Source of the DNA: Flabesymbios commensalis
Lineage: Eukaryota; Annelida; Polychaeta; Terebellida; Flabelligeridae
Direction: 5' to 3'
NCBI GenBank assembly: GCA_964017125.1
Contig: OZ024903.1
Coordinates: forward strand, 88,199,093-88,263,092
DNA length: 64,000 bases
A program made the translations under genes and the position numbers. The notes under the pieces are model-generated. The model did no database searches. It had not been told where the DNA came from and saw only the letters and a program-made list of their open reading frames with translations. Positions within the stretch are counted from its first letter, which is position 1; every line of letters starts with the position of its first letter. Positions 22,850 to 36,300 of this stretch are shown in pieces.

Positions 22850-23865
22850 ATATCATGTCATGATCGTTTTAGTAAGTGCAAATTTACGTATGTATGCCTA
22901 GACACATGATGTCACCAAGGAGCATGTATTCATAAAATAACAATTTAACGTTCTCTATAAGTCATTATAATTACATCATACATTGGCATATCCAATCGTA
23001 CTCTTTGTGTTTGAAATATGTAACTATATAAGTTTTTACTCACAGCTAGGATATGTTTAATGCATCGTCCTGTGTAACGTTCTATACATTTTGTGAAGAA
23101 TACTTATCAATTATAATAGACCTCTATTCTTCAGTAAATGTACACAAAATATGAAACTTAAATATGGCTAGCACATTTCTAATTGAGCAGCCACTAGTAT
23201 TTATGAAGATATAAGTTTGTATGCCGGTTATTAAAACAATTGTATGAAACACCCGTATATGAAAATTGTAACTATATTTGAACAGAAAACTTATTTGATC
23301 AGCTTAGTGGTAGGTACGCCTAATAATTATGAGAACAGTATTCTGTTTTTGAACGATATTACTTTTGAATTCTGGAGTACTACTGGACAAGTTGATGGCA
23401 CAGCAGGCAGAGTATACCAGCATAACTCCATGCCTAGATAAGTAACATGCCCCCCCCCCCCCCCCTGGGACAAGGCAAGCCAACGTTCACAACAATGTCA
23501 TGTTGACAATCACCGACCCACAATTTTGCTTGATAGTTAGCTCGAATGAAATTAGGTTTTAGAACATCAATTATTTTTTTACGTTTAGATATCGAGTTAT
23601 TTAAATTGTATTTAATATTATATGGCGACGTACATCATTTCAACATATTGTGTAATATACTTTATTGAATACTTACATTAAGTCCACCCTTTGTTAGTTT
23701 TGATGTTTAGAAAATTATATCAAAGTATATATTGTAATTGGGCAGTTGATATACTTGTTTATCCCTTCGGATATTGCATAGTATAAACTGTACGTTTTGA
23801 TACCAAAATATTTAAATTTTATTGAGTGTTGACAAATATATTGTCAATGATGTCATCACACTCTT
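22850..23865. other. No gene seen
   Basis: AT-rich sequence with a run of C at about 23452-23466. A 65-codon open frame at 23244-23441 has no recognisable motif. Confidence 0.4.
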
Positions 23866-26335
23866 AGAAAAAATTGTCTAAGGTATTTAATGAACTTAGC
23901 AACAAATCAAACTTTTCTAACAACATTAAAACAATAACTTATGAAAACAAAACATTTACAGATGATGCTGATATAGCAAATACTTTTAACAAGTACTTTA
24001 CTAGTGTGTCTGAAAAATATCTAAATAAAGAAAAAAGTCTATCACCAAATCTGAAGAAACTGGAAGCTTTTATTTCAACGAAACTACCAAAAGGAAATAT
24101 TTTTAATATACCATACATAACAGAGGATTTTGTTTATAAATTTTTGACCAGCCTTGATAATAATAAAGCGACAGGAATCGATAATATATCATCAAAGATT
24201 GTTAATATATCAGCCCCAGTAATTACGAAACAATTAACAGACATTTGTAATCACAGTATCCGTAACAGCTGTTTTCCGTCGATCTGGAAAAAGACAAGAG
24301 TTACACCACTTCACAAGAGAAACTCAACCGACGACCCAGAAAACTACAGACCTATATCTATTTTGCCCCTTTTGTCTAAAGTTCTTGAAAAACATGTACA
24401 CAACTCATTGTACGATTTTTTTTTGGTGAATAATCTTTTATCCCCTCGACAATCAGGTTTTCGGACCAAACATTCTTGTGAAACAGCACTCACTGAAATG
24501 ACTGATGATTGGCTTAGTGCCATGTACAACAATGAATATTGCGGAGTTCTTTTTCTAGATTTATGCAAAGCTTTCGATCTAGTAGATCACAATATTCTAC
24601 TTAAAAAACTAAAATTATATCAACTTGGTGAACAATCCCTTTTTTGGTTTCAATCCTACCTTTCTGATAGAAAACAATCTGTTAAAATTAATGCGACATA
24701 TTCAAGCGAAACATGCAACACACATGGCGTTCCACAAGGCTCTATATTGGGTCCCTTACTTTTCTTAATTTATATTAACGACCTTCCATTAGCAAATGCA
24801 TCTTGTAAAACATCATTATTTGCAGATGATTCAACAATCACTGTCCGTGGCAAAGAAATACAATTTGTCAAGGAACATTTATCTAATGAAGCAGTAAGTA
24901 CGAACAACTGGTGCTATGAAAATGGCATGGCTTTAAGCTTTGAAAAAACCAAAGCCATGTTAATTCTATCAAAAGCAAAAGAATCACGTTTAGCTGAAAA
25001 TGAAATAGACATCAACATAAATATCAACGGCACACAAATAAAAAATGCCAAACAAGAAAAACTCCTAGGTGTGGTTATCGATAATAACTTAACGTGGCAT
25101 AGTCAAGTAAAAAAAGTTAAACAAACAATTGCTTTCAAGCTGTCTATTTTCAGGAAAATAAGACATTATTTACCTACAAAGACGCGTATTTTGTATTATA
25201 ACTACTATATAAAACCACACCTACAATATTGCTGCACTATATGGGGACAATGCAACAAAACCGACATATATTCAATAATAAAATTGCGAAAACAAGCCGC
25301 GCGCCTTATTTTGGATGCAGATAAGTATTCCCCATCTAGTCCTCTATTCGATCAACTGGAATGGGAAACTTTTGATAAAATTGTTCAGGAAAAACAGGCC
25401 ACAATGGTATTTAAAGCTCTAAACAAACTTACCCCTGATTATATATCTAATTTATTTAAAGCAACATGCACAAACACAAATCATTCTTTAAGATCAAAGA
25501 CAAGCAATAAGCTCCATGTATCAGCAGCTCATCACAAAAGCCTGAGGTTTAATGGCCCAAAAATATGTAATTCTTTATCCGACAAAGCACGCAAAGCAAC
25601 AACATTAAAAGAATTCGTACGCGAATACAAAAACGGAAATAAATATAGTTAGAGTATAAATAACAGATTTGTAATAATTGTGTTTGAAAGAAAATATATG
25701 TTGTCTGCAATTGTGCTTTAATTGTACTCCCAAATGTAATTTATGTATGTGTGTTTGTAGTTGTCATTTTTTACAATGTATATACTGTATATATATATAT
25801 ATATATATACATTTCAATACTAGATATTATTTTATAAGTCAAGTAATAGTATGAGGTTAAGTACTATTATGAGTTATATAAATATACCTCAATATATATA
25901 TATAAAAAATAAAAAATGTTCATGTTTATATTATTTTTGTCAATTATTTCAATATATACACTTCAATCATGTAAATTATTTTACTTCAAATGATGACTTC
26001 TCATGTAGATGTTTGTAAAATTATATGTTTCTCCCAGATATATTGTCAGAATTACCATGTACACGAATTTAAATATATGCTATTATTACTGTTTTATATT
26101 ATATAAGTGAATGAATGATACGAGTTATCTAGATATCATTATATTATTTAAATAGATGTATATCAATGTATGTTTTTTTAATGTTTATGTATGAGGGCCC
26201 CACGGCGGATGAGCTATGCTCAGTGGGCTGGTACATACATGCATGTATGTTTTTAATTTTTATTGATTTTGTACGTTGTTGTATATACCTGTACCCTCGG
26301 TAAATAAAGTCTTTATTAATATTATTATTATTATA
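23866..26335 (+). mobile_element. 5'-truncated LINE (CR1/L2-like) with open reverse transcriptase frame
   Basis: A 1.78-kb open frame encodes the reverse transcriptase and C-terminal region. A ~680-bp AT-rich 3' UTR follows, ending CTCGGTAAATAAAGTCTTTA and then an ATT microsatellite (about 26316-26335), a tail style typical of CR1/L2-type LINEs. No endonuclease domain lies upstream; a TAG at 23865-23867 marks the end of the open frame on the 5' side, so this copy is 5'-truncated as most LINE copies are. It lies about 850 bp downstream of the SLC5 gene's stop, on the opposite strand. Confidence 0.85.
23874..25652 (+). CDS. Non-LTR retrotransposon reverse transcriptase (partial ORF2)
   Basis: The product, about 592 residues, copies LINE RNA into DNA at the target site. 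Visible reverse transcriptase blocks in order: NNKATGIDNISSKIV; PENYRPISILPLLSKVLEK; SPRQSGFRTKHSCETAL; motif A FLDLCKAFDLVDH with the first catalytic Asp at about residue 229; motif B HGVPQGSILGPLLFLIY; motif C FADDS with Asp at about 318-319; then KTKAML and LLGVVIDNNLTW (motif E). The C-terminus has FNGPKICNSLSDKAR. All three catalytic aspartates are present and the frame has no internal stop, so insertion may be fairly young. The first codon is TTG and simply marks the truncated start; a full ORF2 would carry an endonuclease domain first. On this evidence the copy cannot move by itself. Confidence 0.9.
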   Translation: MSKVFNELSNKSNFSNNIKTITYENKTFTDDADIANTFNKYFTSVSEKYLNKEKSLSPNLKKLEAFISTKLPKGNIFNIPYITEDFVYKFLTSLDNNKATGIDNISSKIVNISAPVITKQLTDICNHSIRNSCFPSIWKKTRVTPLHKRNSTDDPENYRPISILPLLSKVLEKHVHNSLYDFFLVNNLLSPRQSGFRTKHSCETALTEMTDDWLSAMYNNEYCGVLFLDLCKAFDLVDHNILLKKLKLYQLGEQSLFWFQSYLSDRKQSVKINATYSSETCNTHGVPQGSILGPLLFLIYINDLPLANASCKTSLFADDSTITVRGKEIQFVKEHLSNEAVSTNNWCYENGMALSFEKTKAMLILSKAKESRLAENEIDINININGTQIKNAKQEKLLGVVIDNNLTWHSQVKKVKQTIAFKLSIFRKIRHYLPTKTRILYYNYYIKPHLQYCCTIWGQCNKTDIYSIIKLRKQAARLILDADKYSPSSPLFDQLEWETFDKIVQEKQATMVFKALNKLTPDYISNLFKATCTNTNHSLRSKTSNKLHVSAAHHKSLRFNGPKICNSLSDKARKATTLKEFVREYKNGNKYS

Positions 26336-27178
26336 TTACTCTTTGATTGAGTCTATGTAATTTTACATTAACCCAGAAAGGAAAAAGACGGATAAAAACA
26401 GCTTTTATTCCCCAATTTAATTTTACAGGCTACGAGGAATTGTTCTGAAACATCTATTTTTTATTCCACCAAGTTAAACTTGGTAAGCTTTAGTTATTAT
26501 GAAATAATGTCAATGTAAAAATTCAAACCAAACATGTACATAAGTTTGTCGGATGAGGTTTTGGACTTTGCTGACTTCTGTAATTAGGCAATGATGCACA
26601 TTTTGTTCTCTTCTGATCATCCCCATTATAAACTTGGCTTCTATTTATACATGTAGTAATATCAGTTATTTTATCTATGTCTATCACGCATAGTATCATT
26701 GACATGTATCATTTTAGTTAATACTTTTACAGATGTTTACATCATTTTATATTTTATAATATTATGCACTCTAAAACAATGTACTGTATATTTCAACGCA
26801 CATATCTTGTCAATAAGTATCTATCAATCAGATTATAGCATTGTGGTGCATTTTAACCAGAAAAAATAATAAATTCCGAAAATTATTATGAATTTATTAC
26901 AACATAATGGCAAGTCAGATGGTTGCATGTCCGTTACAGGAGTCATGGTATTAAATCTGATATAGCCATATCTCCATACAAATAATAAAATAGCAGAATT
27001 AAAAAAAATAGCTATATCATTTCACTTTCCTGTTAAACGGACTAATTTGTGAAGTTAACATGTGGTAAAGTATCAATAAAACAACCTGTAGTATTAGATC
27101 CTAAAAGAAAAACATAGTGAAAAATCAACAAAAGCCGCGACTTGCAGTGTGCATTAAAACCATTATTTTCAGCTAGTG
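26336..27178. other. 3' flank and probable 3' UTR of the SLC5 gene
   Basis: AT-rich sequence following, on the minus strand, the transporter's stop codon at 27181-27179. A candidate AATAAA lies at 26898-26893 (plus TTTATT). No other gene is visible. Confidence 0.45.
26893..26898 (-). terminator. Candidate polyadenylation signal AATAAA
   Basis: AATAAA on the minus strand about 280 bases past the SLC5-type stop codon. AT-rich DNA contains many such hexamers, so this is only the first plausible one downstream. Confidence 0.3.
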
Positions 27179-27312
27179 TCAAAAGGCACATGTGTCATCT
27201 TCTTTCATTTGCAATGCGACAATCTCTGGCTCTTTACTATCATACATCTTCTTTGCAAATCGTCTGACAATGGGATGCAAGGCATCCAGATTATTATCCT
27301 CTTCGCTAAATC
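27179..27312 (-). CDS. SLC5 exon m (last), cytosolic tail and stop
   Basis: 134 nt after TTTTAG. It encodes FSEEDNNLDALHPIVRRF, AKKMYDSKEPEIVALQ, MKEDDTCAF and TGA. The tail is shorter than in SLC5A8 and does not end in its T-R-L-type motif. Confidence 0.88.
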
Positions 27313-30300
27313 CTAAAAGAAAATTTGAATGACATGGGTTTTTTAATTTATCTTAAACAGGATGTCAAATTATTTCAGGTAAAATTCGTCCCCTTGAAGT
27401 TAGAAGGTGTTAAACTACCACTTTATAAAGGGGCAGTTTAGCCCCTTCTAACTCAAAAAGGAAGAATTTATTCACATTGATATCAAGCGACGAAGAGTGG
27501 AATCATTTCCAGACCTCAATATTTTTATGGAAACAGGTACGTTTGTGGTTTAACAGTTTACTAAAATGCTCATTTATTATACAGAATGTTCATATTGTAT
27601 ATTATAATATTATTATATCATAAATGTTCATTGTCAAATTTCTTTGTTCTCTTCCACAATATTGCAACATTTCATTTTCTGAAAAAAATGTTCGATGCGA
27701 TAGATTTTGTTAAGCCGGGTCACATAATTATGTTCTGAATGAATAAATTGATGAATAGATAAATACATAAATGACGGGAGCTTTGTGCACATACAAGTTA
27801 CACTGGACCAGGAGAGTCTCTAATCTCCTGATGGTGGTGAGATGAAACAATGAAACACTGCGCTTCAAACTAACATGTAAGACTCGATTCTATAGCGATC
27901 TTAGGTCGTGGGCGTTACCTAGACTAAGTATGGAATTCTACCCTTCATTTATGGCTTATGTTGATTATGTGTCGGTTAGTTTTGTGTGTGTGGTGTTGTG
28001 TTCCACTTTGTTGTTTTATATATTTTCCAAAAAAAACGTTGTATAATCGTTATTATTCTCATTATATTATATTCTTTTTAGTCAGATTATAATAGAACAG
28101 TATTAGCTTTTTACAATATCAGAGCATGAATTAAAATGACTATTCTTATAGACAAAATAGTGTATAAACAATCACCTGCCGGTCAGGTGCCGTAACATGG
28201 ATAATCCTTGATCCAACAGATACTTTATTGTATTGATGATTATTGTTATTCCCCTTTGTATTAGATTAGTCAAAGTAAACGACTTAAGTCTGTCTGTCTC
28301 TCTGTCTGTCTGTTTGTCTGTCTTATATAACCCCATCACGGATCTACTATACATCACAGCAACAGGAAATTAGGTTTACTAAACTTCCCTGATGGGATGA
28401 CCTCTATTACAAGCATTAATTTCTTACTACGTGATATTTTAGGATTGTTGAGTTTAATTTTGCTTATGAAAATAATTTCTAAAATGTAATACATTTTGAA
28501 TAAAATCCTATGATTAACAAGAGAGAAGCGTGCTCAAAATATACTATCACATCACCTTATTTATTGTAAGTTAAATTAGTGTTTTTATTCATGTTAGTTC
28601 AACTTTGTATCTTCTTTCAATATACTTGATTATAAAATACTTGAGAAATAAATTATATTCTGTGCAGCTTAATAGCCTTGCCCTATATTGTTGGTACCGA
28701 GCTAGGCTTTTATGGGAGAGGGGGCTAATATAACTTTTTTTCACCGAGCTCCCATTCATACCTGTTTCCGGTGACGTCACTGCGTTTCACAGAATAGTTA
28801 ATAACTGAATTTGAATCAATAATATTTGGAACACAGATTCCCTCAAAGAAATCAGTTTGTGTCAACGTCAGGCTTATAAGTTAGTACGCCAAGCCACATT
28901 TTAAATATTATGCGCCACGTGACATATCCTGTATGAAATTATTTACCACAATATTTTAACACTTTATGTTTTAATGACACACTATGAAAGTGTTAGGCTT
29001 TTACTTGATATAGACACCTGAAAATAATGTATACCTACAGTAGAAAAATAAATGCTTCACTCACCTGGTAAATAGGATGTGAAAACAGCAACAACAATGG
29101 CGCAGAACACGCCAAACGCCGTAGCAAAGTGATATGATATGTGGTAAAGCCCATGTCTGCTCAAACATAAGAGTTGTAAAGCATCAAATAAACAATCAAA
29201 GCATGACTGATCATATCTCATAAGAGGACACCAAATGATAATATAATCCTTATCCTTATCCTGAGTTAATTTATTTAAATTGTCAACCAATTGAAGTTGT
29301 GTCTCGCTACAGCGATCTACAACCTCAAGTGACTGAAAATTACTCATGTTTGTTTGGACACACATTTCATTCCCAATAACAGTGACTTGGTCGACTAATA
29401 AAATAGATTAAAACTGACAATAGTCGTGATAAGCAGGTTGAGGATTTAATAGAGCTGCCATATAAATCGGAATTATTGTGAACATCACACATAAAACTAA
29501 AAGACATATTTTGTTATTTATATACAAGCGGGTGCTTGCGAGTCTCCGTTGGTTCGCCATCATATTTGCGGCTATATATTTATGATAATATTATCCCTGC
29601 AAACAAAATAATGATGTCTATCCAATGCTGGTTGAATGTCGAGAAAGCATTGAAGACGGTGAAAACACCAATCAATAGTGAAGTTATATCCCTTCAATGC
29701 CAAAATATTATTAAAAGATTTAGCTTTTATGTGGAGAGTGTAAGCATAATGAAAACAATACAAATATACGATTTAAATTTCTTCGGACGTACAATATTCT
29801 ACTGAACATATTTAATTTTAATAATAATAATTTAATATTTGATAATATAATAGTTATAATTTGCACACTAAAAAGAAAGCTGAAACACTTGTAATTGGTG
29901 TGATGGCCAAATACTGTTATTGTATCTTGGTGCAGTGAAAAAAATGACTGACACAAAAACACACACACGCACAATGTTATTAAGGCATAGGCCCTACCTT
30001 TCGACTGACTGATCAGCAAGAGTGTTATTTTCGTAGATGCTCGTAGTAATATTCTCATTCGTCGTGGATACGTATGACTTGTAACTAGACAGCAATAAAA
30101 AGAGAAAATCAAAATCGTTATGCAAAACTTTTCCATTTTAAAAATTGTGTAGGCACAATGTACTATTTCATGAGGACTGCAAGTATGAATTAGTTAACAG
30201 TTTAATGTTTAATGTTTGTATATCAGGGGCTTATCCAACGGGGGCATCTTTAACCCTCCCCCCCCGCACGGACAACGGGACAAACAGAGCCCAATATGCC

Positions 30301-33300
30301 TTAAATTGCAGGAAAAAGCATTTGAAAATTCAAAATGTCATTGGGCACGGCCCGCTTACAATGTAATATTCTTCCTTCAAGTTTTAACCCCCCCCCCCCC
30401 TCCCCCGTCAGTGAAAAGCTAGATCCGCCCCTGCTATATCAATGCATATTTCACGTAGCACCTAAGGTTTTATCTTGTAATGTGATCTGTGTTTTTTTGC
30501 AGTTAGATTTCTAATTTTAAATTAAAATTCTAAAATGAAGGATGTGGTAGTACATCGTGTTTTCGTCGTCTATATCTAGCCTAACTGATAAGTGCGCAGC
30601 ACCAAATTTAAAAAAAACGTTTACAGTTCTAGTCTATGTTTACATCATTATGGTCATATTAAGAAGCCAAAATAAAATAACCGATTTTTTATGATTTTAG
30701 ACCTGGGCATGTCCCTTTAATATAAAAACAGTTTAAACAAGTTTTAGATAACCAAAAATATTTCATGTGCATCTGATTAATTTTATATTGCTTAAAGTTG
30801 TATAGCATACATTTTGTGTGATGATTTATGTCAGTATATACGGTTACATATTGACTTACGTGCAATTAGTTATGTCAGTATCCATGACTTCCGTGTGGAC
30901 GTTGTAAATTATACTTCCAATCTTAATCCAGAGTACTAAACCGACACCAGCTACACAGCCACAAAGCGTGCTCTGCAAAACCATGTTCATTATTGTATAG
31001 CCTTAATATGGATATAGGCTCTGTCCGAAATTGCTAAAATTTCAGTGTGTGGGGCGTGTTTTCCACATGCATATGTTACTGGTCTTTATGGTGAACTATC
31101 GGCTTCAAATGAGTAACACTTAGCATACATGTAGCGTGTTTCTAATTTAGAAAATGCAATGGGAAAAGTGATGGCACTCTAGACAAATGATATAGATAAT
31201 TCTGTGAAACGCAGGGACGTCACCCGAAACCGTTTTGAAGGGCAACTCGGTGAAAAACAAATTTATATAACACCCCCATCATTATTGTTAGGCGCGATAT
31301 AAATGATTTATACTCAATATAAATGCTAGATACTCAATACTCAATATTAGCCAACTCGTGAAAATATTGGAGGTCAAGGCTATTGACTTTCACAGAATTA
31401 TTCAGAATACCTGAGAACTCTGTGCTCGCCGAACATGTATAGGTCAGGTGCACATAGTGATGTATAGGATAAATCCCGAGGACCTCTACATTCTTAGCTG
31501 TGGAAAAGGCCCGAGGTCGGAGACCGAGGCCTTTTCCAGAGCTAAGAATGCAGAGCTCCGAGACTTACAACACACCCGACCATAATTAGGAACCCTCATA
31601 ATCAACAGCTCGGTCAACCTGACTGATCATAGAACCATAGGCCTACAATGATAATTGGTCTGTACTTGATTGAACAATAACTCTCCATTCCCGGCTTAGG
31701 ATGTAGTGGTCGGACAAAGCAAATAGTGTAGTGGTGTGGCCTGACTGTTTTAAGAATGAAGAGCAACACACCAATGAAGTAGGGTAATTTTGTAGCATCA
31801 AAAATGGCAGTGAGGTGACCATCAAAGAGGAGGAAAATTGATGGGTGGGTGCACTTGATGGGTTTGGTGCACTGATCCCAATAGAGCATAAAAAAGTCAC
31901 TGGATGCGCTAGAATTTTTTTTTTCATTTCAAAAACGTCATTTCTAAAAAAGTTGCAACATTCCACTTACTACTCAGTTACCAAATCCAAACCATTTCAA
32001 AATTGATGTTGCTTTGTTTAGCTCAACATCACACTTTTAAATTTGACAGGATAAACAAAAAATCCTAATTTCAACTCCGTTACCAAGCCAACAAAAACTC
32101 AACTTGTTACCAAATGTTTGGCTCGACATAAATATAAACTGTATATTCTCTTATCATAACATCGATCATAAATGGGAGCTCTATTTATATGGGGACAACG
32201 AGCCATGTTGAAAAAGACTATAGCATCAATCATTATGACTGTAAAACCCATAAAATTGGGCAATTCACTACTCCGTTCCCTTTTTTTGTTAACGCAGTAG
32301 AGTGGAATGGAGTAGTAAAATTAAAAGTATTCCTGGGAATAATGAAAATATATGGGAAATAATTCAAAGATATATGATACGGGTGGAAATAGTCCCCATA
32401 GCAACTGTTCTAGGCATGCAAGCATAAAACCAACTCGTTTTTAGACCCACAGTGCTAGGAACGAACTAGTAAAAACAAAAGCATATTTTCCAACGTTTAA
32501 TAATACCTGTTTCGAATGACTTGTCACTCAACAAAATTAATTATTTCAAGGTATAAGGCCCTTCAGTATGTCAAACTACACTTGATATAATTTTAGTTCA
32601 TGATTATTCACTTGATGAGGCATGTTACAATGATGGTAACGGAATAGTTTGCAAATGTGGGGACATGTATATTCATCAAAATTTTATATATCGATATCAA
32701 TTTTAGGTCAAATTTTGATCATTGATTAGCTTAAGTGAACGATGTCTAGCCATGAAATGTAATTATTAAAATTATATTGTGTATTTGTATCCTACAGTGA
32801 AGTTACAAATAGTGAAATTTTCTCTGGGGACATGCCATTTTCCACGTTTCCATGACATAGACCTCTTATAAAACCACATATACATACATTTTTTTTACAA
32901 ATAATCTAAACATTATTATGTAATAATGCTTAAACGTGAAGTTGAACTATTTATCTTTAATATTTTTATATTTAAATCAAAATGCGGACCTTTTAAGTCC
33001 TGGGGACACTTATTTTATGTAAAATTACCCCAATTTTTGGTTTTACCCATCTGACAGACGCAGTGCATACAGTTCAGGTTGAATCAACATTGGACAAATG
33101 CTAAGCTGATACACACAGAACTCAAGCTTGATATGAATGAATGAATGAATGAATGAATGAATGAATGAATGAATGAATAATTGAATGTATGAATTAATTA
33201 GTTAGTGTATTAATTGAAGGGCTCAGTGGAAAAAAACGAGTCTAAGTAATACACTAAGTAATGTGACTTAGACTCGTTTTTCCACTAAGCCTTTCAATTG

Positions 33301-36300
33301 ATAACGCACATACTTCAAGCCTGAATTTACCATTGTCAACTCCATCCATCACAAACCGCGAATAGCTGCCGCAATTCTCGAATTGTAATGAATGAAGATG
33401 AAGTGGGTGACAAATATAAACAAATGTTGTTATTATTAAAACAGTTAAAAAATCGTTCTAAAGACCCTACGTGTGGGAAATTCAGTCATTCTTTAGAGAT
33501 TTAAAATGATGCTTTAGTGCATCGTGAAGATTTATAGAGTTAATGCAGACAGCTAAATTGCAATTTTGTCGCAACAGGCCTACGTGTGTGTATGTGTAAT
33601 TACAGGGCATTATGACGTCCCTTGTTTGTTTGCTTGTGACTTACCTTCCAGTTTAGCCTGGGAATCATGCAACTAGCACAGTAAACCAAGATAGTGGCCG
33701 GTGCTGAGCATCCTATTATAGATAAAGCTGCCTGATAAGCAAAAAAAATCATAAGGAAGGTAACATTATTATTATTATTACCATCGAGTAATATTATTAG
33801 GAAACGTGTTTGTATATATAACAAATCGTTAAATAAATTGTCGATTTTCTTCGTTATAAAATCGTAGTGTCATTAATTCTTCGGATCAATATAGCAAATA
33901 CTCACTTGCAGTAAAGTACCATCCATTTCTGCAATCACCAAAGCTATTCCAAAGCTGCTAGTCCCCAAAAGTATAGCTAGAGTTTGAAGAAATAATTGGA
34001 TTACAATAGATTTTCTGAATAAGAAGATTGTTTTGTCCTAATCCTTATTGTATGAGTTCAAGGTCAGATTTAGACTAGGTTTCCAAGGTTGCAGAACCTC
34101 GACATATATTTTTTAATCGATCGGAAACCAGTGTTTTACACCTAAAAGCTGGTATATGTTGGTTCGGAAACCTGTCGTCGTGTATAGACTATTACATAAC
34201 ATTCAGTCCTGGTCCATCCTTTGAGTCCCGGGATCTTAGCCGATAATCATGCGCGGATCCCCCCCCCCCCCATCCTGAATCCGCCAATGCTAATGATGTA
34301 ATAACATCAACCAAACCCTATGTATTCTTATTTTAGTCACGGTAGATATCATGTCGTTGTCATTGTCGTCGTTGTTTGAGTTGTAATTTTTCAGGTTGCT
34401 ATAAAACTGCTTACTAAAACAATTAAGACTATTTTTTCTGTTTTAGATTCGGGGATATGTTCTCCATAGCATAACCCCCCCCCCCCCCAAAGCCCCAATG
34501 AATCAACACATGGGTACTAGTTCGATCCCCCAAAACATATTTACAATCCCAAATCCACACATATTTGGATATAATTCAGAAGGGAGTTAAAGCCAACTGA
34601 AAGACGCCCTGGCTAATTCTCTAAACTGTCATGTGACAAGGCTATTAATATCCAAAGGCTGCTATGTTTACCGTGATATGTTGTGACATCACGTTCATTT
34701 ATTCTTTACTTACTTAAAGTGGAAAATTGACTAAAATGTTAATTCTAAACAGCATCACTAAAAAATGAATCAAAATTAGGCCTACTTATTATTTTAGTCA
34801 CGGTAGCTTTAAACTCCTCTGCACGGTGTTGCATCTTGTCAGCGACTACATCTATCCATATCATAGCTGTCAACCCACTTAAATACGAGGACAAGTTACT
34901 GAAATACAAATAAGTTTAGAAATACACCACAGGCAAATGCGATGATAAGTTACTACATTGGATAAATATATTGCGCGGGGATCGACTTGAAAATTTGACG
35001 TTTGTAGACGTCAGATTCTGACGTCTAAAGTCGATCTCCGCACTGTAAGAATAAAACATATTTATAATGGCCGTAGATAAGCTACGGGAATGTAAATATA
35101 ATAATAGTTTATTCATTACGATTACAAAGTGCTCAAATGTAAATTTAAAAGTGATAAAATATGTTAATAATGCTAAGCCACTCGTTCGTTGGTTGGAGGT
35201 AGAGTACTATGTCCTTGGCCCGGCAAGAGTTATTTATGTGACCGATACGTGTCGACAATTAGCCTGTCAAACTACTCAAATACTGTGTACAAATAAAAGT
35301 TCTCGTTAAACCTAAATACTAACGTATTAGCAGCTGATTGTTTACTAGGGTTTTTTATGTCATTTTGTGCACACCTCTGGATACATGTGTGAATTTTGGC
35401 ACACATTAGGGCCTACACTTTACAACTTCATCTTCAGGAAATTTGATGGAAGCATTTTCGCAATCGCCATTTTTGATGGTTATACTGGATTTCAAAATGG
35501 CGACCAGCTACAATCAAATTTGTAGACCTGGCGAGTTGATATGAATGGCTACATCAATATTTTCGTTGCAACGAATAACATGTTGTCATTGTTATAATGA
35601 ATTGACATTCAAAACCTTGAATGGTAGTCATTTGTTTGAATTTTCAACAAAAAACAAGTATTTTAGCATTCGTAAATGGACTGAAATCTTAATTCAAAAG
35701 ATGGCAGATATTCAACTATAATGGGGTATCTGAGATGCTTGGAAGAATCTGTTTATTTCAATTGGTGTGCACAGTTTTGACTGTTTTTTTATGGGACATA
35801 TATTGGAAAATACTCATTTATTGTACATACATATGATTATATCTGATGGCATTGTTTAAATAATTGATAGCTGCTTGACACCTAATACAGTAAATCTAAT
35901 TGAACAGTGGGGAATTCATAGTGGAAAGTGAATACAACTTGCATGTACGTGCTAGCATTCCCAATCGATTTGTCTCCATATATGTCTTATTTACCAGATT
36001 GCGCGTCAGTTCAGCAAAAAGTAGTCCCAAATGAAAGATTACCCTATTGGATATCCTACTTGATATCATGACTTGCCTAGCAACTCTTTTTTTGACACGG
36101 GATTAGTGTGTCACTAGCCTACATAGACTGTTCATTATGTTGATCGTGAAGATGCAGGACCAATGGAATAAACCAATACAAACAAGAGGCCTATATCATC
36201 CCCCGATGTCGACTTGTGGTGGTCATTTTCAATTTCAGTAAAATCACCGACACACCCTCATATGGTGGGTAATGTGATTGTAAAATTTGAATTATTTCTG

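Noticed and set aside
24344-24568. 74-codon minus-strand frame inside the LINE
   Set aside because: Antisense shadow of the reverse transcriptase frame.
23874-26335. Retroviral or LTR element
   Set aside because: The RT blocks, C-terminal region and ATT microsatellite tail are of the non-LTR type; no long terminal repeats, integrase or protease traces were seen anywhere in the window.
29057-29365. 102-codon minus-strand frame treated as one gene
   Set aside because: Its last third is SLC5 exon l, but the part before the AGCAG acceptor at 29157 is intron; the exon call is better supported.
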